Source: Micromonospora trifolii (lineage in GTDB: Bacteria > Actinomycetota > Actinomycetes > Mycobacteriales > Micromonosporaceae). From it: a stretch of DNA of 64,000 bases. The translations under genes were made by a program, and so were the position numbers. Of the stretch, positions 1 to 7,969 are shown in pieces (position 1 is the first letter of the stretch; each line of letters opens with the position of its first letter). The notes beneath the pieces are model-generated. The model saw nothing but the letters and a program-made list of their open reading frames with translations. It was not told where the DNA came from and did no database searches. Where the stretch lies: contig NZ_JAKKFD010000066.1 of assembly GCF_022229005.1 (NCBI RefSeq), forward strand, positions 1-64,000. Reading direction: 5' to 3'.

Positions 1-900
1 CGTTGGCGCCTTGAGCGCCTGCGTCGCCTTGCGGGCCTTGGGCGCCGGTGGCGCCTTGAGCGCCTGCGTCGCCTTGCGGGCCTTGGGCTCCGGTGGCGCC
101 TTGAGCGCCTGCGTCGCCCTGGAAGCCTTGAGCGCCTTGAGCACCTGCGTCGCCCTGAGGGCCTTGGGCTCCGGTGGCGCCTTGAGCGCCCGCGTCGCCT
201 TGCGGGCCTTGGGCACCCGCGTCGCCCTGAGCGCCTTGGGCGCCGGTAGCGCCTTGGAAACCTTGAGCGCCTTGAGCACCTGCGTCGCCCTGCGGGCCTT
301 GAGCGCCGGTGGCGCCTTGAGCACCTGCGTCGCCTTGCGGGCCTTGAGCGCCGGTGGCGCCTTGAGCACCCGCGTCGCCCTGGGGACCTTGAGCGCCGGT
401 GGCGCCCTGGGCGCCGGTAGCGCCTTGGAAGCCTTGAGCGCCTTGAGCACCTGCGTCGCCTTGCGGGCCTTGAGCACCCGCGTCGCCCTGCGGGCCTTGA
501 GCACCGGTGGCGCCTTGAGCACCCGCGTCGCCCTGGGCGCCGGTAGCGCCTTGGAAGCCTTGAGCGCCTTGAGCACCTGCGTCGCCTTGCGGGCCTTGAG
601 CGCCGGTGGCGCCTTGAGCGCCTGCGTCGCCTTGCGGGCCTTGAGCGCCGGTGGCGCCTTGAGTACCCGCGTCGCCCTGCGGGCCTTGAGCGCCGGTAGC
701 GCCTTGAGCGCCTGCGTCGCCCTGTGCGCCTTGAGCGCCGGTGGCACCTTGGAAGCCTTGGGCGCCTGCGTCGCCCTGAGCGCCCGTGTTGCCCTGAGCG
801 CCTTGCGCGCCAGTGTTGCCCTGAGCGCCTGCGTCGCCCTGGGCACCCGCGTCACCCTGGGCGCCTTGCGCACCCTGGGCGCCTTGGGCGCCATGCTTGT
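1..900. repeat. Coding tandem repeat array, 45-bp collagen unit and variants
   Basis: About 900 bp of near-identical tandem DNA repeats encode Gly-X-Y triplets on the minus strand. The dominant period is 45 bp, with 18- and 27-bp subrepeats. Units are closest near the window edge and diverge toward the N-terminal side. Such arrays change length by slippage or recombination. Confidence 0.85.
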
Positions 901-1237
901 CGTGCTGGTAGTCGTCCTTGTCCTTGTCGTGCCCACCCCAGGGGCTCTGCCAGCCCTGCGGACCGTAGTCCGTTTGTCCGTCGGGGTACTGGTCCCACGA
1001 ATCGCCGGGTCCGTCGTCGTCTTGGCGGACAGCTGACCAGGATGACGGCCACCCGCCGCGTTGGCCCAGCGGACCGGGCGTACCGATGTGTACGTCCTGT
1101 GCGGACGGCTTCGTCTCCACCGGTTGCGAGGCGGCTGCGGGCCCGCCCGTCATCCCGACTACCAGTAGGGCGGAGCTGAGCCCTGAAGCGGCCCGGCCAT
1201 GGTTCAGGCTGCGCCGAAGCCGTCGGTTGTTACTCAT
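1..1237 (-). CDS. Secreted collagen-like Gly-X-Y repeat protein, 3' end cut by window edge
   Basis: The minus strand is open from an ATG at 1237 to the window edge (412 codons) with no stop. A GGAGG sits 4 nt before the start. Residues 1-38 form a signal-peptide-like segment (Arg-rich N-terminus, hydrophobic stretch, end near PAAAS). A roughly 75-residue Asp/Gly/Trp-rich linker follows, with a DKDKDDYQHDKH stretch. After that the protein is an uninterrupted Gly-X-Y collagen repeat, built largely from a 15-residue (45 bp) unit GATGAQGPQGDAGAQ with occasional GFQ triplets. Bacterial collagen-like proteins form secreted triple helices and often act in surface adhesion or sporulation. Hydroxyproline-free stabilisation by charged and Gln/Thr triplets is typical. 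The C-terminal domain lies outside the window, so anchoring and function are unknown. The long plus-strand reading frame here is a repeat artefact. Confidence 0.85.
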   Translation of the reverse strand, partial: MSNNRRLRRSLNHGRAASGLSSALLVVGMTGGPAAASQPVETKPSAQDVHIGTPGPLGQRGGWPSSWSAVRQDDDGPGDSWDQYPDGQTDYGPQGWQSPWGGHDKDKDDYQHDKHGAQGAQGAQGAQGDAGAQGDAGAQGNTGAQGAQGNTGAQGDAGAQGFQGATGAQGAQGDAGAQGATGAQGPQGDAGTQGATGAQGPQGDAGAQGATGAQGPQGDAGAQGAQGFQGATGAQGDAGAQGATGAQGPQGDAGAQGPQGDAGAQGAQGFQGATGAQGATGAQGPQGDAGAQGATGAQGPQGDAGAQGATGAQGPQGDAGAQGAQGFQGATGAQGAQGDAGAQGPQGDAGAQGATGAQGPQGDAGAQGAQGFQGDAGAQGATGAQGPQGDAGAQGATGAQGPQGDAGAQGAN

Positions 1238-1588
1238 GACCCCTCCAGAGCCACCCCGGATACACCCAGAGCTGCCTACTAGTCACCCGACGTTATTCGT
1301 TGGGCGAGTCGTAGCGTATTCGACTGATTGGTCGGTCTAGAGGGCTTTTGGCGGTAGTTGGGTACATTTTGGAGAATGCGGAACTTCCTTGCGATACGGG
1401 CATAAGCCCTGGCCGCAGCATTGCGGCCGCCGATCCCAAGGACTTGTCACGTTCGAGGGTGGATGGCCGCCGCGACCCGGAGGTTCGTCCCGGGCCGGCC
1501 GGTGGGCCGCGGTAGGCCCGGTACGCAAGCTGGGGAGTCGCCACCGTGCCTGTCGCGTACCGGACGACGGCACGCGGAGACCTGGGTG
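1238..1588. other. Intergenic region without a recognised gene
   Basis: This stretch separates the collagen-like gene from the patatin-like gene; both are on the minus strand. The part near 1260-1390 is AT-richer than its surroundings and probably holds the promoter of the collagen-like gene. No convincing coding frame or terminator was recognised. Confidence 0.4.
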
Positions 1589-2464
1589 TCAGCCTCGCGG
1601 TTCCCGCCCCGGCTCTGTCTCCGCAAGTGCGGCGGCCACCCGGGGCGCCTCGTGTCGGCCCTGCTCGCGGGCTGCGGCCACGAGCGCGGGCACGACGGAT
1701 GGGTCCATCACGCTGCTCCCCTGGGCTTGTTTGGAGGCCGGGTCCCGGAGCAGCAACTCCACCCGGCGACCCGTTCCCAGCGCGGCTCGCTGCTTGTCGA
1801 TGCGCGCCCAGGGTCCGATCGCGGCGGTGCTCGGCGCGAGGGCGATGACCGGGCCGTTTCCGGGGGCGAGGTCGAGGTTGAGTGTCGACCGCATGCCACC
1901 GTCCATGTAGCGGCGACCGTCCATGCTGACCGGGGCGGCGGAGATCGGCATGGCGCAGCTCGCGGCGACGGCGTCGACCAGGGGGACGCCGTCGTGCCGG
2001 GTGATGGTGCGACTGGCGCCGGACTCGGTGTCGACGACCACTATGCGAAGGTCGGCGTCGTTCGGCCAGACGTGGTTGGGCAGGCGGGCCTCGGCTATCC
2101 GGCGCTGCCGGGACGGGTCGTCGATGCGTGCAGCCTGGGCGAGTCGACCGAGGCGGCGAGCGGCCTGCTCGGGGCTTCGCGCGAACAGCTGTGCCCGCGC
2201 GAGCCGAAGCAGGTGGAGAAGGCTCAGCGCGGGGGAGGTTTCGTGGGCGACGCCGCCGAGTTGGCGCTCGAAGAGTTCCGGGAGGGGGGTGCCGCTGGCG
2301 AGCTGGGCGCCCACGACGGCACCGGAGCTGGTGCCGATGAGGACGGCCTCCGGGGCCACTGTCACGCCCTCGTCCGCCAGCCCGGTGAGGATGCCGACTT
2401 CCCAGGCGATGCCGGCAACTCCACCACCGCCGAGCACCCAGACGGGCCGAGCGTCATCCGTCAT
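1589..2464 (-). CDS. Patatin-like phospholipase family protein
   Basis: This 291-residue protein carries the patatin signature. A glycine-rich oxyanion loop (LGGGGVAG, residues 11-18) is followed by the GTSSG nucleophile elbow (44-48, Ser46). A DGG motif in the second half (YMDGGMRS) supplies the Asp of the Ser-Asp dyad. Family members are serine lipid acyl hydrolases. There is no signal peptide or membrane segment, so it is probably cytoplasmic or membrane-peripheral. The ATG at 2464 has a GAGG 6 nt upstream; an in-frame ATG at 2476 is an alternative without such a site. It reads away from the methyltransferase gene upstream on the same strand. Its substrate cannot be told from sequence. Confidence 0.85.
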   Translation of the reverse strand: MTDDARPVWVLGGGGVAGIAWEVGILTGLADEGVTVAPEAVLIGTSSGAVVGAQLASGTPLPELFERQLGGVAHETSPALSLLHLLRLARAQLFARSPEQAARRLGRLAQAARIDDPSRQRRIAEARLPNHVWPNDADLRIVVVDTESGASRTITRHDGVPLVDAVAASCAMPISAAPVSMDGRRYMDGGMRSTLNLDLAPGNGPVIALAPSTAAIGPWARIDKQRAALGTGRRVELLLRDPASKQAQGSSVMDPSVVPALVAAAREQGRHEAPRVAAALAETEPGREPRG

Positions 2465-2474
2465 CAGTCGCCTC

Positions 2475-2488
2475 ATTCGACGTCGAAT
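2475..2488. promoter_or_regulatory. Perfect 14-bp palindrome at the 5' end of the patatin-like gene
   Basis: ATTCGACGTCGAAT is a perfect palindrome lying immediately upstream of the chosen start at 2464 and spanning the alternative start. This is a typical position for an operator. No regulator gene is adjacent. Confidence 0.35.
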
Positions 2489-2554
2489 ACTGCTAACGCT
2501 GTACGCAGTTTAGGGTAACGGCGGTGACGGAGGATTGGCAACGTGCGGTGGCGT

Positions 2555-3199
2555 TCAGGGCTCCCGTCGTCCGACGATGATCCCGCCGAGCCGGCTCTCC
2601 GCCGAGGTGACTGTGGTCTGCGAGTCGATCGTGAAGCCGCTCTGTCGTAGCCAGGCCGCCACCTGGGCTGGCTGCCGACGATGGACCCGCACGTTCATCG
2701 GGTGCCCGCCGTAGCCCTCTGTCTTGAGGGTCGTTTCGTCACCCACGTGGAAGCCGAGCAGCAGCGGGCCACCGGGCCGCACCACCCGCCGGAAGTGGGC
2801 GAGCACGACGCCGATCTGGTCGTCGGGGATGTGGATGAGGGAGTACCAGGCGACCAGGCCGGCGACCGAGCCGTCGGCCAGGTCGAGGTCGGTCATCGAG
2901 CCGACCTCGAACCTCAGCTCGCTGTGGTCACGGCGGGCAACGTCGATCATTCCGGGCGAGAGATCGATCCCGAAGGCGTCGACGCCGAGTGTGTGTAGGT
3001 AGGCGGTGATTCGCCCCGTCCCGCAGCCGATATCCGCGACCGGCCCGCCGCCGGCACCCTGCACGCGCTCGGCGAACGACGCCAGGACGGCTCGTTCGTG
3101 CGGTGCCTCCGCCAGGAGGTCACGTACCAGGTGCGCGTAGCTGACCGCGACGGTGTCGTAGGAGGTGCGGGTCGCTGTCAACCAATCGTCGTCGTGCAC
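2555..3199 (-). CDS. Class I SAM-dependent methyltransferase
   Basis: The 214-residue protein has a Rossmann methyltransferase core. Motif I is DIGCGTG (residues 56-62), the acidic end of strand beta-2 is GIDLS, and a motif IV-like stretch is followed by RRVVRPGGPLLLGF, the usual motif VI region. It belongs to the Methyltransf_11/25 group of small soluble methyltransferases. No substrate-specific domain is present, so the acceptor is unknown. The GTG start at 3199 has no Shine-Dalgarno but has a TAGCGT hexamer 6 nt upstream, suggesting a leaderless message. It is divergent from the DUF4240 gene. Confidence 0.85.
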   Translation of the reverse strand: MHDDDWLTATRTSYDTVAVSYAHLVRDLLAEAPHERAVLASFAERVQGAGGGPVADIGCGTGRITAYLHTLGVDAFGIDLSPGMIDVARRDHSELRFEVGSMTDLDLADGSVAGLVAWYSLIHIPDDQIGVVLAHFRRVVRPGGPLLLGFHVGDETTLKTEGYGGHPMNVRVHRRQPAQVAAWLRQSGFTIDSQTTVTSAESRLGGIIVGRREP

Positions 3200-3205
3200 C
3201 AGGCA

Positions 3206-3211
3206 ACGCTA
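3206..3211 (-). promoter_or_regulatory. -10 hexamer of a probable leaderless promoter (methyltransferase)
   Basis: TAGCGT on the minus strand fits the actinobacterial -10 consensus TANNNT. Six bases separate it from the GTG at 3199, placing the transcription start at or next to the start codon. Confidence 0.5.
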
Positions 3212-3297
3212 GAGCAGCGGTACGACGACCGGCCGATGTGGAGAGCCGACGGGGCTGGGGGTCCTGTGATGGCGGCGGAAGTGTCGGCGGCGGTCGA

Positions 3298-3303
3298 TAT
3301 GGT
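3298..3303 (+). promoter_or_regulatory. -10 hexamer of a probable leaderless promoter (DUF4240 gene)
   Basis: TATGGT fits TANNNT and lies 6 nt before the GTG at 3310. It supports that GTG over the upstream in-frame ATG at 3238. Confidence 0.5.
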
Positions 3304-3309
3304 CCGGCG

Positions 3310-3864
3310 GTGACCGTGACCACCGATGCCCCTGGGACACTGCCCACCCCCGCCGACGAGGCCCGGCTGTGGGCACTCATCGAGGCGGCCTGGGCCGAGT
3401 TGGGCGCCCAGCCCCTGGCGCTGCGGCAGGCCCTCGTCGAGCGCGACCCCGCCGGCGACGACGGCGATGACGATGACGACCCGTCCTACGCGATCGACGC
3501 CTGGCTTGATGCCTTCCTGGGCCACCTCGGGCAGTTGACCGTCGAGCTGAGCGGGCAGGAGTTGACGGATCTCGACCGGGTGGTGGAGCGCAAGCTGCAC
3601 GACATCGATCGGGAGGACATTCACGAGGTGACCGACGGGTCGGACGACGGCTTCCTCTACGCCCGAGGTTTCATGGTGGCCCTGGGGCGGTCGTACTACG
3701 AGGCGGTCCGCGCCGACCCCGCGATGGCTCTGCTGGACGCCGACTGCGAAGGCATGTGCTACTTCTTCGCGCACCTGCACAACGACCGGTTCGGTTCGTG
3801 GCCGGAGACCGGCTCGGGGATCTCCCGGGAGTCGTTCGGCAACCCGGCCGGCTGGTCAGCCTGA
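3310..3864 (+). CDS. DUF4240 domain-containing protein
   Basis: This 184-residue acidic soluble protein matches the DUF4240 pattern: a helical N-terminus (RLWALIEAAW), a central DAWLDAFLGHLGQLT segment, and the family hallmark SDDGFLYARGFMVALGRSYYEAV. The function of the family is unknown; members are common in actinobacteria as stand-alone genes. An Asp-rich stretch (GDDGDDDDDP) lies near residue 55. The reading frame could extend to an ATG at 3238. However, that extension is low-complexity and the GTG at 3310 has a well-placed TATGGT -10, so the short form is preferred. Confidence 0.75.
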   Translation: MTVTTDAPGTLPTPADEARLWALIEAAWAELGAQPLALRQALVERDPAGDDGDDDDDPSYAIDAWLDAFLGHLGQLTVELSGQELTDLDRVVERKLHDIDREDIHEVTDGSDDGFLYARGFMVALGRSYYEAVRADPAMALLDADCEGMCYFFAHLHNDRFGSWPETGSGISRESFGNPAGWSA

Positions 3865-3879
3865 TCGTTGCGGTCTGCA

Positions 3880-5412
3880 TCAGGCCGGTTTGCGCTGCTG
3901 AGGTGGCGCTGCTTGCGTCGCCGGCAGTTCGATTCGGCGGAGGCTGACCACCGAGACGCCCGGCGGAGTGCTGGTATACCGCTCCAGGTTTTCCAGCAGG
4001 CCCTGGTGGCGCGCGTGTGCCTTGCAGACGCTGTCCAGATACTCCTGCCGGATCCGCGCGGTCCCCATCACGATGCCCTGGCGTGCCCGGTCGACCTGTT
4101 CCTGCCGCCCGGTGTAGATCCACACCACGTCGGGCACCACTGTGCCAGCCGGCACCGAAAGCCCGGTGGTGAGCACTGTGCGATGGTAGTTGCCCTCGCG
4201 TTTGTCCAGCTCGACGAGTTGCTCTCCCCGTACGAGGATGAGGATTCCGTCGAGCGCCGCCGGCGCAGCGGCGTCCGGCTCGGCATTGAGGAACAGCACC
4301 TGGATCTCGGGCTCGTCGCCGCTCGCCAGGTCCTGGTAGCGGATACGACCCGGTCCGGTGTTGTCGGTGCAGACACTCCACGTCCGGCGCCAGCCGTCCA
4401 GGGTGGCCCGGCAGTAGTCGACTCCCTCCCGAGCGGGCCGACCGAGCAGGTCGCTGACCGTCTCGGGCGCGACCAGTGAGCCGTACGCGAAGATCCCGTA
4501 CGTCGCCGGCTCGTCGAAGCGATCCCAGCCGCGCCAGTCGCGAGGCCGTCGGGTCAGGTCCGGTTCGATCGGCACCGCCCTACCCTCGTGGAAATCCTTT
4601 GCCAGCGCGTAGCTGTGCTGGTCGTGGACGCTGATGTTCAACCCGGCGACCCTGGCCTCCACCACGACGAAGATGTGGAAGGTGCGACTGTCGAGCTGCC
4701 GGCCCTGCACACTCGTCGCCCGCCCGTCGCGCAGAGGCGCCTTGAGCGGGATCCAGAGGGTCAGCGGCATGCACGAGTCGACCCGAGGCCACACCCGTTC
4801 CTCCACCTCGGTGGCCTCCGGGCTGAGCACCTGGAGCTGCTCGCGTTTGAAGAAGGTGCTGCCGTCGATGAGCGACGTGGAACGGAAGGCCAGGTAGGCC
4901 CGTGCCCGGATGTCGCTGAGCGTGACGCCGTGGATCTTCTTGTAGAAACGGATCGCGATGATTCCGTCCGTGCTGACCTGCACCGGCCCGGCGGTGTCCG
5001 ACCGCAGCTCGGCGAGGCTGGAGAGACTTCCCTTGGCTCGCCAGGTGAAGAACTCAGTGGCGAAGACCCGGATCATGACGATGCCGATGATCGCGGCCGG
5101 GGTGACCGCGCCGAGAAGGCTCGCCAGCGTGGCGAGGAATTCGTGCCAGGTGTTCCCGTCCTGTCGGGGAAAGTCCTCCGCGCCGAGGAGCGATCGGGCG
5201 GTCGCCAGCCAGGTCTGCGGAAAACCGTTCGGTCCGCCACTGTCGGTCGGCTCGGGGCCGGTGGTGAGCATCGCGGCCACTGTGAAGGCCGCCGAGACGG
5301 CCGCGACGAAGAGAACCAGCGCCGTCACCAGCTGCCAGGCGGAGGCACGAGCGACCCAGAAGCGGCCGGCCCTGCGGATGACGGGGTGCGAGCCAGGCCA
5401 GTTCGTCCTCAT
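3880..5412 (-). CDS. Two-TM Kir-like membrane protein fused to a gamma-glutamylcyclotransferase-like domain
   Basis: This 510-residue protein has two parts. Residues 26-49 and about 92-117 are membrane helices flanking a pore-loop-like segment. The TxGYG potassium filter is replaced by S74-L-L-G-A78. Residues 128-285 resemble the immunoglobulin-like cytoplasmic domain of inward-rectifier (Kir/KirBac) channels: KREQLQVLSPE, then LTLWIPLKAPL, then VHDQHSYALAKDF, comparable to the KirBac FHDLKL...SP, W..xHPID..SPL and VHARHSY signatures. Residues 305-470 form a gamma-glutamylcyclotransferase/AIG2-like domain with FAYGSLV (substrate loop, 308-314) and KREGNYHR, whose Glu406 fits the catalytic Glu. 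A hydrophilic tail follows. The ATG at 5412 has GGGAGGGGG upstream; the longer frame would need a TTG. Family assignments are from recalled motifs; the fusion itself is read directly. Channel activity is doubtful given the altered filter. Confidence 0.7.
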   Translation of the reverse strand: MRTNWPGSHPVIRRAGRFWVARASAWQLVTALVLFVAAVSAAFTVAAMLTTGPEPTDSGGPNGFPQTWLATARSLLGAEDFPRQDGNTWHEFLATLASLLGAVTPAAIIGIVMIRVFATEFFTWRAKGSLSSLAELRSDTAGPVQVSTDGIIAIRFYKKIHGVTLSDIRARAYLAFRSTSLIDGSTFFKREQLQVLSPEATEVEERVWPRVDSCMPLTLWIPLKAPLRDGRATSVQGRQLDSRTFHIFVVVEARVAGLNISVHDQHSYALAKDFHEGRAVPIEPDLTRRPRDWRGWDRFDEPATYGIFAYGSLVAPETVSDLLGRPAREGVDYCRATLDGWRRTWSVCTDNTGPGRIRYQDLASGDEPEIQVLFLNAEPDAAAPAALDGILILVRGEQLVELDKREGNYHRTVLTTGLSVPAGTVVPDVVWIYTGRQEQVDRARQGIVMGTARIRQEYLDSVCKAHARHQGLLENLERYTSTPPGVSVVSLRRIELPATQAAPPQQRKPA

Positions 5413-5542
5413 TGGACCCCCTCCCAAGAGGATCCAGCGTAGGCGTGCGAGCGTTATCGGTGACTGTCATTCAACAGACATACCGATCGCCACGAGATCG
5501 CCGCGCGCCGTGCCACAGTGCCGCAGGTGGTCGGGCGGAACC

Positions 5543-6115
5543 TCACGCCTTCTCGAGCACTATCAACCGGTACTCCAACCACCGCCGTGACAATCCAGCC
5601 TGCAAGGCAGAGCCGCCAATCATGTTGGCCCAGAATGGCACCTCGACAAGACGGTTGCGAAGCCGCGGAAGTGCGGCTGTGGCGCCGACGGCCAGCTTGA
5701 TCACGCGGTCGCGGGGCCGCCCGAGGTGCAGGTATGGGGTGAGATCCAGGTCCTCGACCAGGCGTAAGCCAGCGCGCTCGGACATGACGGCCAGCTCGGC
5801 CACTGTATGCAAGCTTCCGATTCACCAGGGACGGGATCAGGTTCTCCAACGACGGTGAGTGAACGACCGCCTCCACGGCGACCATGGCGTCGTAGTGGGA
5901 TTCCGCGGGCAGATCGGCGAAGTCGGCACAGATCACGCCACAGCGGCCGGCAAGTCCTTCGCGGGCGAACCGCTTCGCAGGGACCTGCCCACGCAAACGC
6001 TCGATGATCAGGCGGTTGACGGTGTCCATGGCCGCTGCCGTGTTCGCGACGTCCGGCGTCCAGACACCGCGATGGATGGCGTCACTGCCCGGGCTCTCGG
6101 CAAGGTCACCCCCCC
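5543..6115 (-). pseudogene. Decayed SAM-dependent methyltransferase
   Basis: Two frames together spell a broken methyltransferase. About 5820-6115 encodes IHRGVWTPDV, NTAAAMDTVNRLIIERL and then directly RFAREGLAGRC, ADFADLP and VEAVVHSPSLENLIP. About 5543-5818, in another frame, encodes HTVAELAVMSERAGLRLVEDLDLTPYLHLGRP and runs to a stop. Intact relatives have roughly 40 residues, including the glycine-rich SAM motif I, between NRLII and the RFARE helix; these are missing. A second deletion plus frameshift falls at the junction near 5812-5822, and no start codon is visible. The copy therefore cannot bind SAM and is a relic. Confidence 0.75.
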
Positions 6116-6121
6116 CGGAAC

Positions 6122-6739
6122 TCAGACGTAGATCTTCGAGGCGTACGCCGGGCCGTAGTGCCGTTCCAGGTCTTCGAGGCTCTCCGTCGGGGCCTCGACC
6201 TCCTTGATCAGGCGTGCCCGGGACGGCAGTGCCTCCGGCTGCCAGGTCTCCGGCCGCCACAGCGCGGACCGCAGGAACGCCTTCGCGCAGTGGTAGAAGA
6301 TCTGCTCGATCTCCACCACCACGGCAAGCACCGGCCGGTGCCCCTTGACCACCATGTCGTCGAACCAGGGCGCGTCGCTGACCAGGCGGGCCCGGCCGTT
6401 GATCCGCAGGGTGTCGGTACGCCCGGGGATCAGGAAGAGCAACCCGATGTGCGGGTTGTCGAGGATGTTGCAGTAGCCGTCGGCCCGCTTGTTGCCGGGC
6501 CGCTCGGGCAGCGCGATTGTCGTGTCGTCCAGCACCAGGGCGAACCCGGCCGGGTCGCCCTTGGGTGAGACGTCGCAGCTGCCGTCCGCGCCGGCCGTGG
6601 CCATCAGACAGAACGGCGAGGCGCCGAGCCACTCGCGGTCCCGTTCGTGCAGCTGGGCGCGTTCCTTGTTGGCGGCCCGCGCGTTCGGCACACCGAGCAG
6701 CTCGCGCAACTCCTCGTGCGACGTGATCTCCACCGTCAC
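6122..6739 (-). CDS. PPOX-class FMN-dependent flavoprotein (MSMEG_1061-like)
   Basis: This 205-residue protein has the split-barrel fold of the pyridoxamine-phosphate-oxidase superfamily. Conserved pieces are FCLMATAGADGSCDVSPKGDP, the LPERPGNKRADGYCNILDNPHIGLLFLIPG FMN-binding stretch and the LRINGRARLV strand. Members of this subgroup bind FMN or F420 and reduce small molecules; the substrate is unknown. The GTG at 6739 is preceded by GGGAGG with a 6-nt gap. The gene reads toward the methyltransferase relic, whose remains begin just past its stop codon. Confidence 0.85.
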   Translation of the reverse strand: MTVEITSHEELRELLGVPNARAANKERAQLHERDREWLGASPFCLMATAGADGSCDVSPKGDPAGFALVLDDTTIALPERPGNKRADGYCNILDNPHIGLLFLIPGRTDTLRINGRARLVSDAPWFDDMVVKGHRPVLAVVVEIEQIFYHCAKAFLRSALWRPETWQPEALPSRARLIKEVEAPTESLEDLERHYGPAYASKIYV

Positions 6740-6906
6740 GTTGATCCTCCCTCAGCCGTTGACCCGGTGGCGGGCACCACCGTCGTCAGCCTAGGCCGCC
6801 GTGACCAGCGCGAGGTTTGTGCCTGGTTGCCGGGGGTACGGCCTCACCCGACGTGCTCGCCGCAAGCAGACCGTTCCGCAGGACGCCGACCAGTGGAGGC
6901 CGGGAG

Positions 6907-7410
6907 ATGGAGAGCCGACTCAAGGTGCTGGGTCACCCAGTCCATCCGATGCTGGTGATGTTCCCGGTCGCGCTGCTGGCCACGGCGGTGCTGTTCGACG
7001 TGGTGGACACCGTCGGCGGTCCCGACTTCCTCGGCGAGGTCGCGTACTGGAACATCACCGTCGGCCTGATCGGCGGCCTGCTCGCCGCTGCCGCCGGCTC
7101 GTTCGACCTGCTGGCGATCCCGACCGGCACCCGCGCCAAGCGGGTGGGTCTGCTGCACGCGGGCGCCAACGTGGCGGTGATCCTGCTCTTCGCCGCCGTG
7201 TGGGCGGTGCGGCTCAACGCGGATTCCCGGGCCGCAGGCGGGTCGCTGGTCGCCATCGAGGTGGTCGCGCTGGCGATTCTCGGCATCAGCGCCTGGCTCG
7301 GTGGCGAGTTGGTCGACCGGCTCGGTGTGGGCGTCGACCCCGACGCCGGCTTGGACGCGCCCAGCTCACTACGGCCGCCGACGGCCACCCAGCGGATCGG
7401 AGAGGTGTGA
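6907..7410 (+). CDS. DUF2231 membrane protein
   Basis: The 167-residue protein begins MESRLKVLGHPVHPMLVMFPVALL, the DUF2231 hallmark in which an HPxHP motif opens the first helix. Four hydrophobic segments follow. Members are predicted inner-membrane proteins of unknown function, sometimes linked to electron transfer or stress. The ATG at 6907 has GGAGG 7 nt upstream and is preferred over an upstream in-frame ATG whose extension is not hydrophobic. Its stop codon overlaps the start of the Hsp20 gene by one base (TGATG), so the two are translationally coupled. Confidence 0.85.
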   Translation: MESRLKVLGHPVHPMLVMFPVALLATAVLFDVVDTVGGPDFLGEVAYWNITVGLIGGLLAAAAGSFDLLAIPTGTRAKRVGLLHAGANVAVILLFAAVWAVRLNADSRAAGGSLVAIEVVALAILGISAWLGGELVDRLGVGVDPDAGLDAPSSLRPPTATQRIGEV

Positions 7411-7961
7411 TGAGCGAGCAGCAGTTTGGCGGCTTCGGCCGGGGGTGGCGCGGCAACCGGCAGCAGGGCTGGGACCCGATGGGGGAGTTGCAGTCGCTGC
7501 GCTCCGAGTTGAGTCGCCTGGTCGGTGGTCGCGGCGGGGCTTCCGACGTCGAGTTGACCGAGACCTCGGACGGCTGGGAGGTCGTCGTCCGGCTGCCCGG
7601 GGTGGCGCCGGAAGAGGTCGCCGTCGAGTTGGACGACCGCGAGTTGTGCGTGCGGGCCCGCTCGGAGGCGGAGGTCAACGCCGACCAGGGCATTCCCGGC
7701 GGCTTCGAGACGCGCGGCTTCGAGTACCGGGTCAACCTGCCGGCGCGGGTCGACCCGGACACCATCGACGCGCTGATGGACCATGGCCTGCTCCGGGTCC
7801 GGCTGCCGCGGGCGACCCGGCCCGCGCCGCGCACCATCACCGTCGGCCGCACCGGGCCGCGTTCCGGCGACCTCTCCACGGGTACGCCGATGCCAGCCGA
7901 TCCCGCCGCGGACCGGGAGCTGCACCGCCCGGACACCGCAGGCGAGATCGACCGGCCGTAG
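7410..7961 (+). CDS. Small heat-shock protein, Hsp20/alpha-crystallin family
   Basis: This 183-residue protein has an alpha-crystallin domain at about residues 45-145, with DVELTETSDGWEVVVRLPGVAPEEVAVELDD, a GFETRGFEYRVNLPARVD strand and a LLRVRLPR segment near the end of the domain. A Gly/Arg-rich N-terminal arm precedes it and a Pro-rich tail follows. Hsp20 proteins are ATP-independent holdases that bind unfolding proteins. The usual C-terminal I-x-I anchor is not obvious; TITVG is the nearest match. The start overlaps the DUF2231 stop, so both genes are probably one stress-responsive unit. No HspR (HAIR) box was recognised upstream. Confidence 0.9.
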   Translation: MSEQQFGGFGRGWRGNRQQGWDPMGELQSLRSELSRLVGGRGGASDVELTETSDGWEVVVRLPGVAPEEVAVELDDRELCVRARSEAEVNADQGIPGGFETRGFEYRVNLPARVDPDTIDALMDHGLLRVRLPRATRPAPRTITVGRTGPRSGDLSTGTPMPADPAADRELHRPDTAGEIDRP

Positions 7962-7969
7962 CGGGCCGG

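Noticed and set aside
1..900. Possible CRISPR array
   Set aside because: Units are contiguous, code for Gly-X-Y in frame and lack unique spacers.
11..1036. 341-codon plus-strand open frame in the repeat array
   Set aside because: It is the mirror of the collagen-coding repeats on the minus strand; its Ala/Leu/Cys repeat has no start context or signal and only reflects lack of stops in the repeat.
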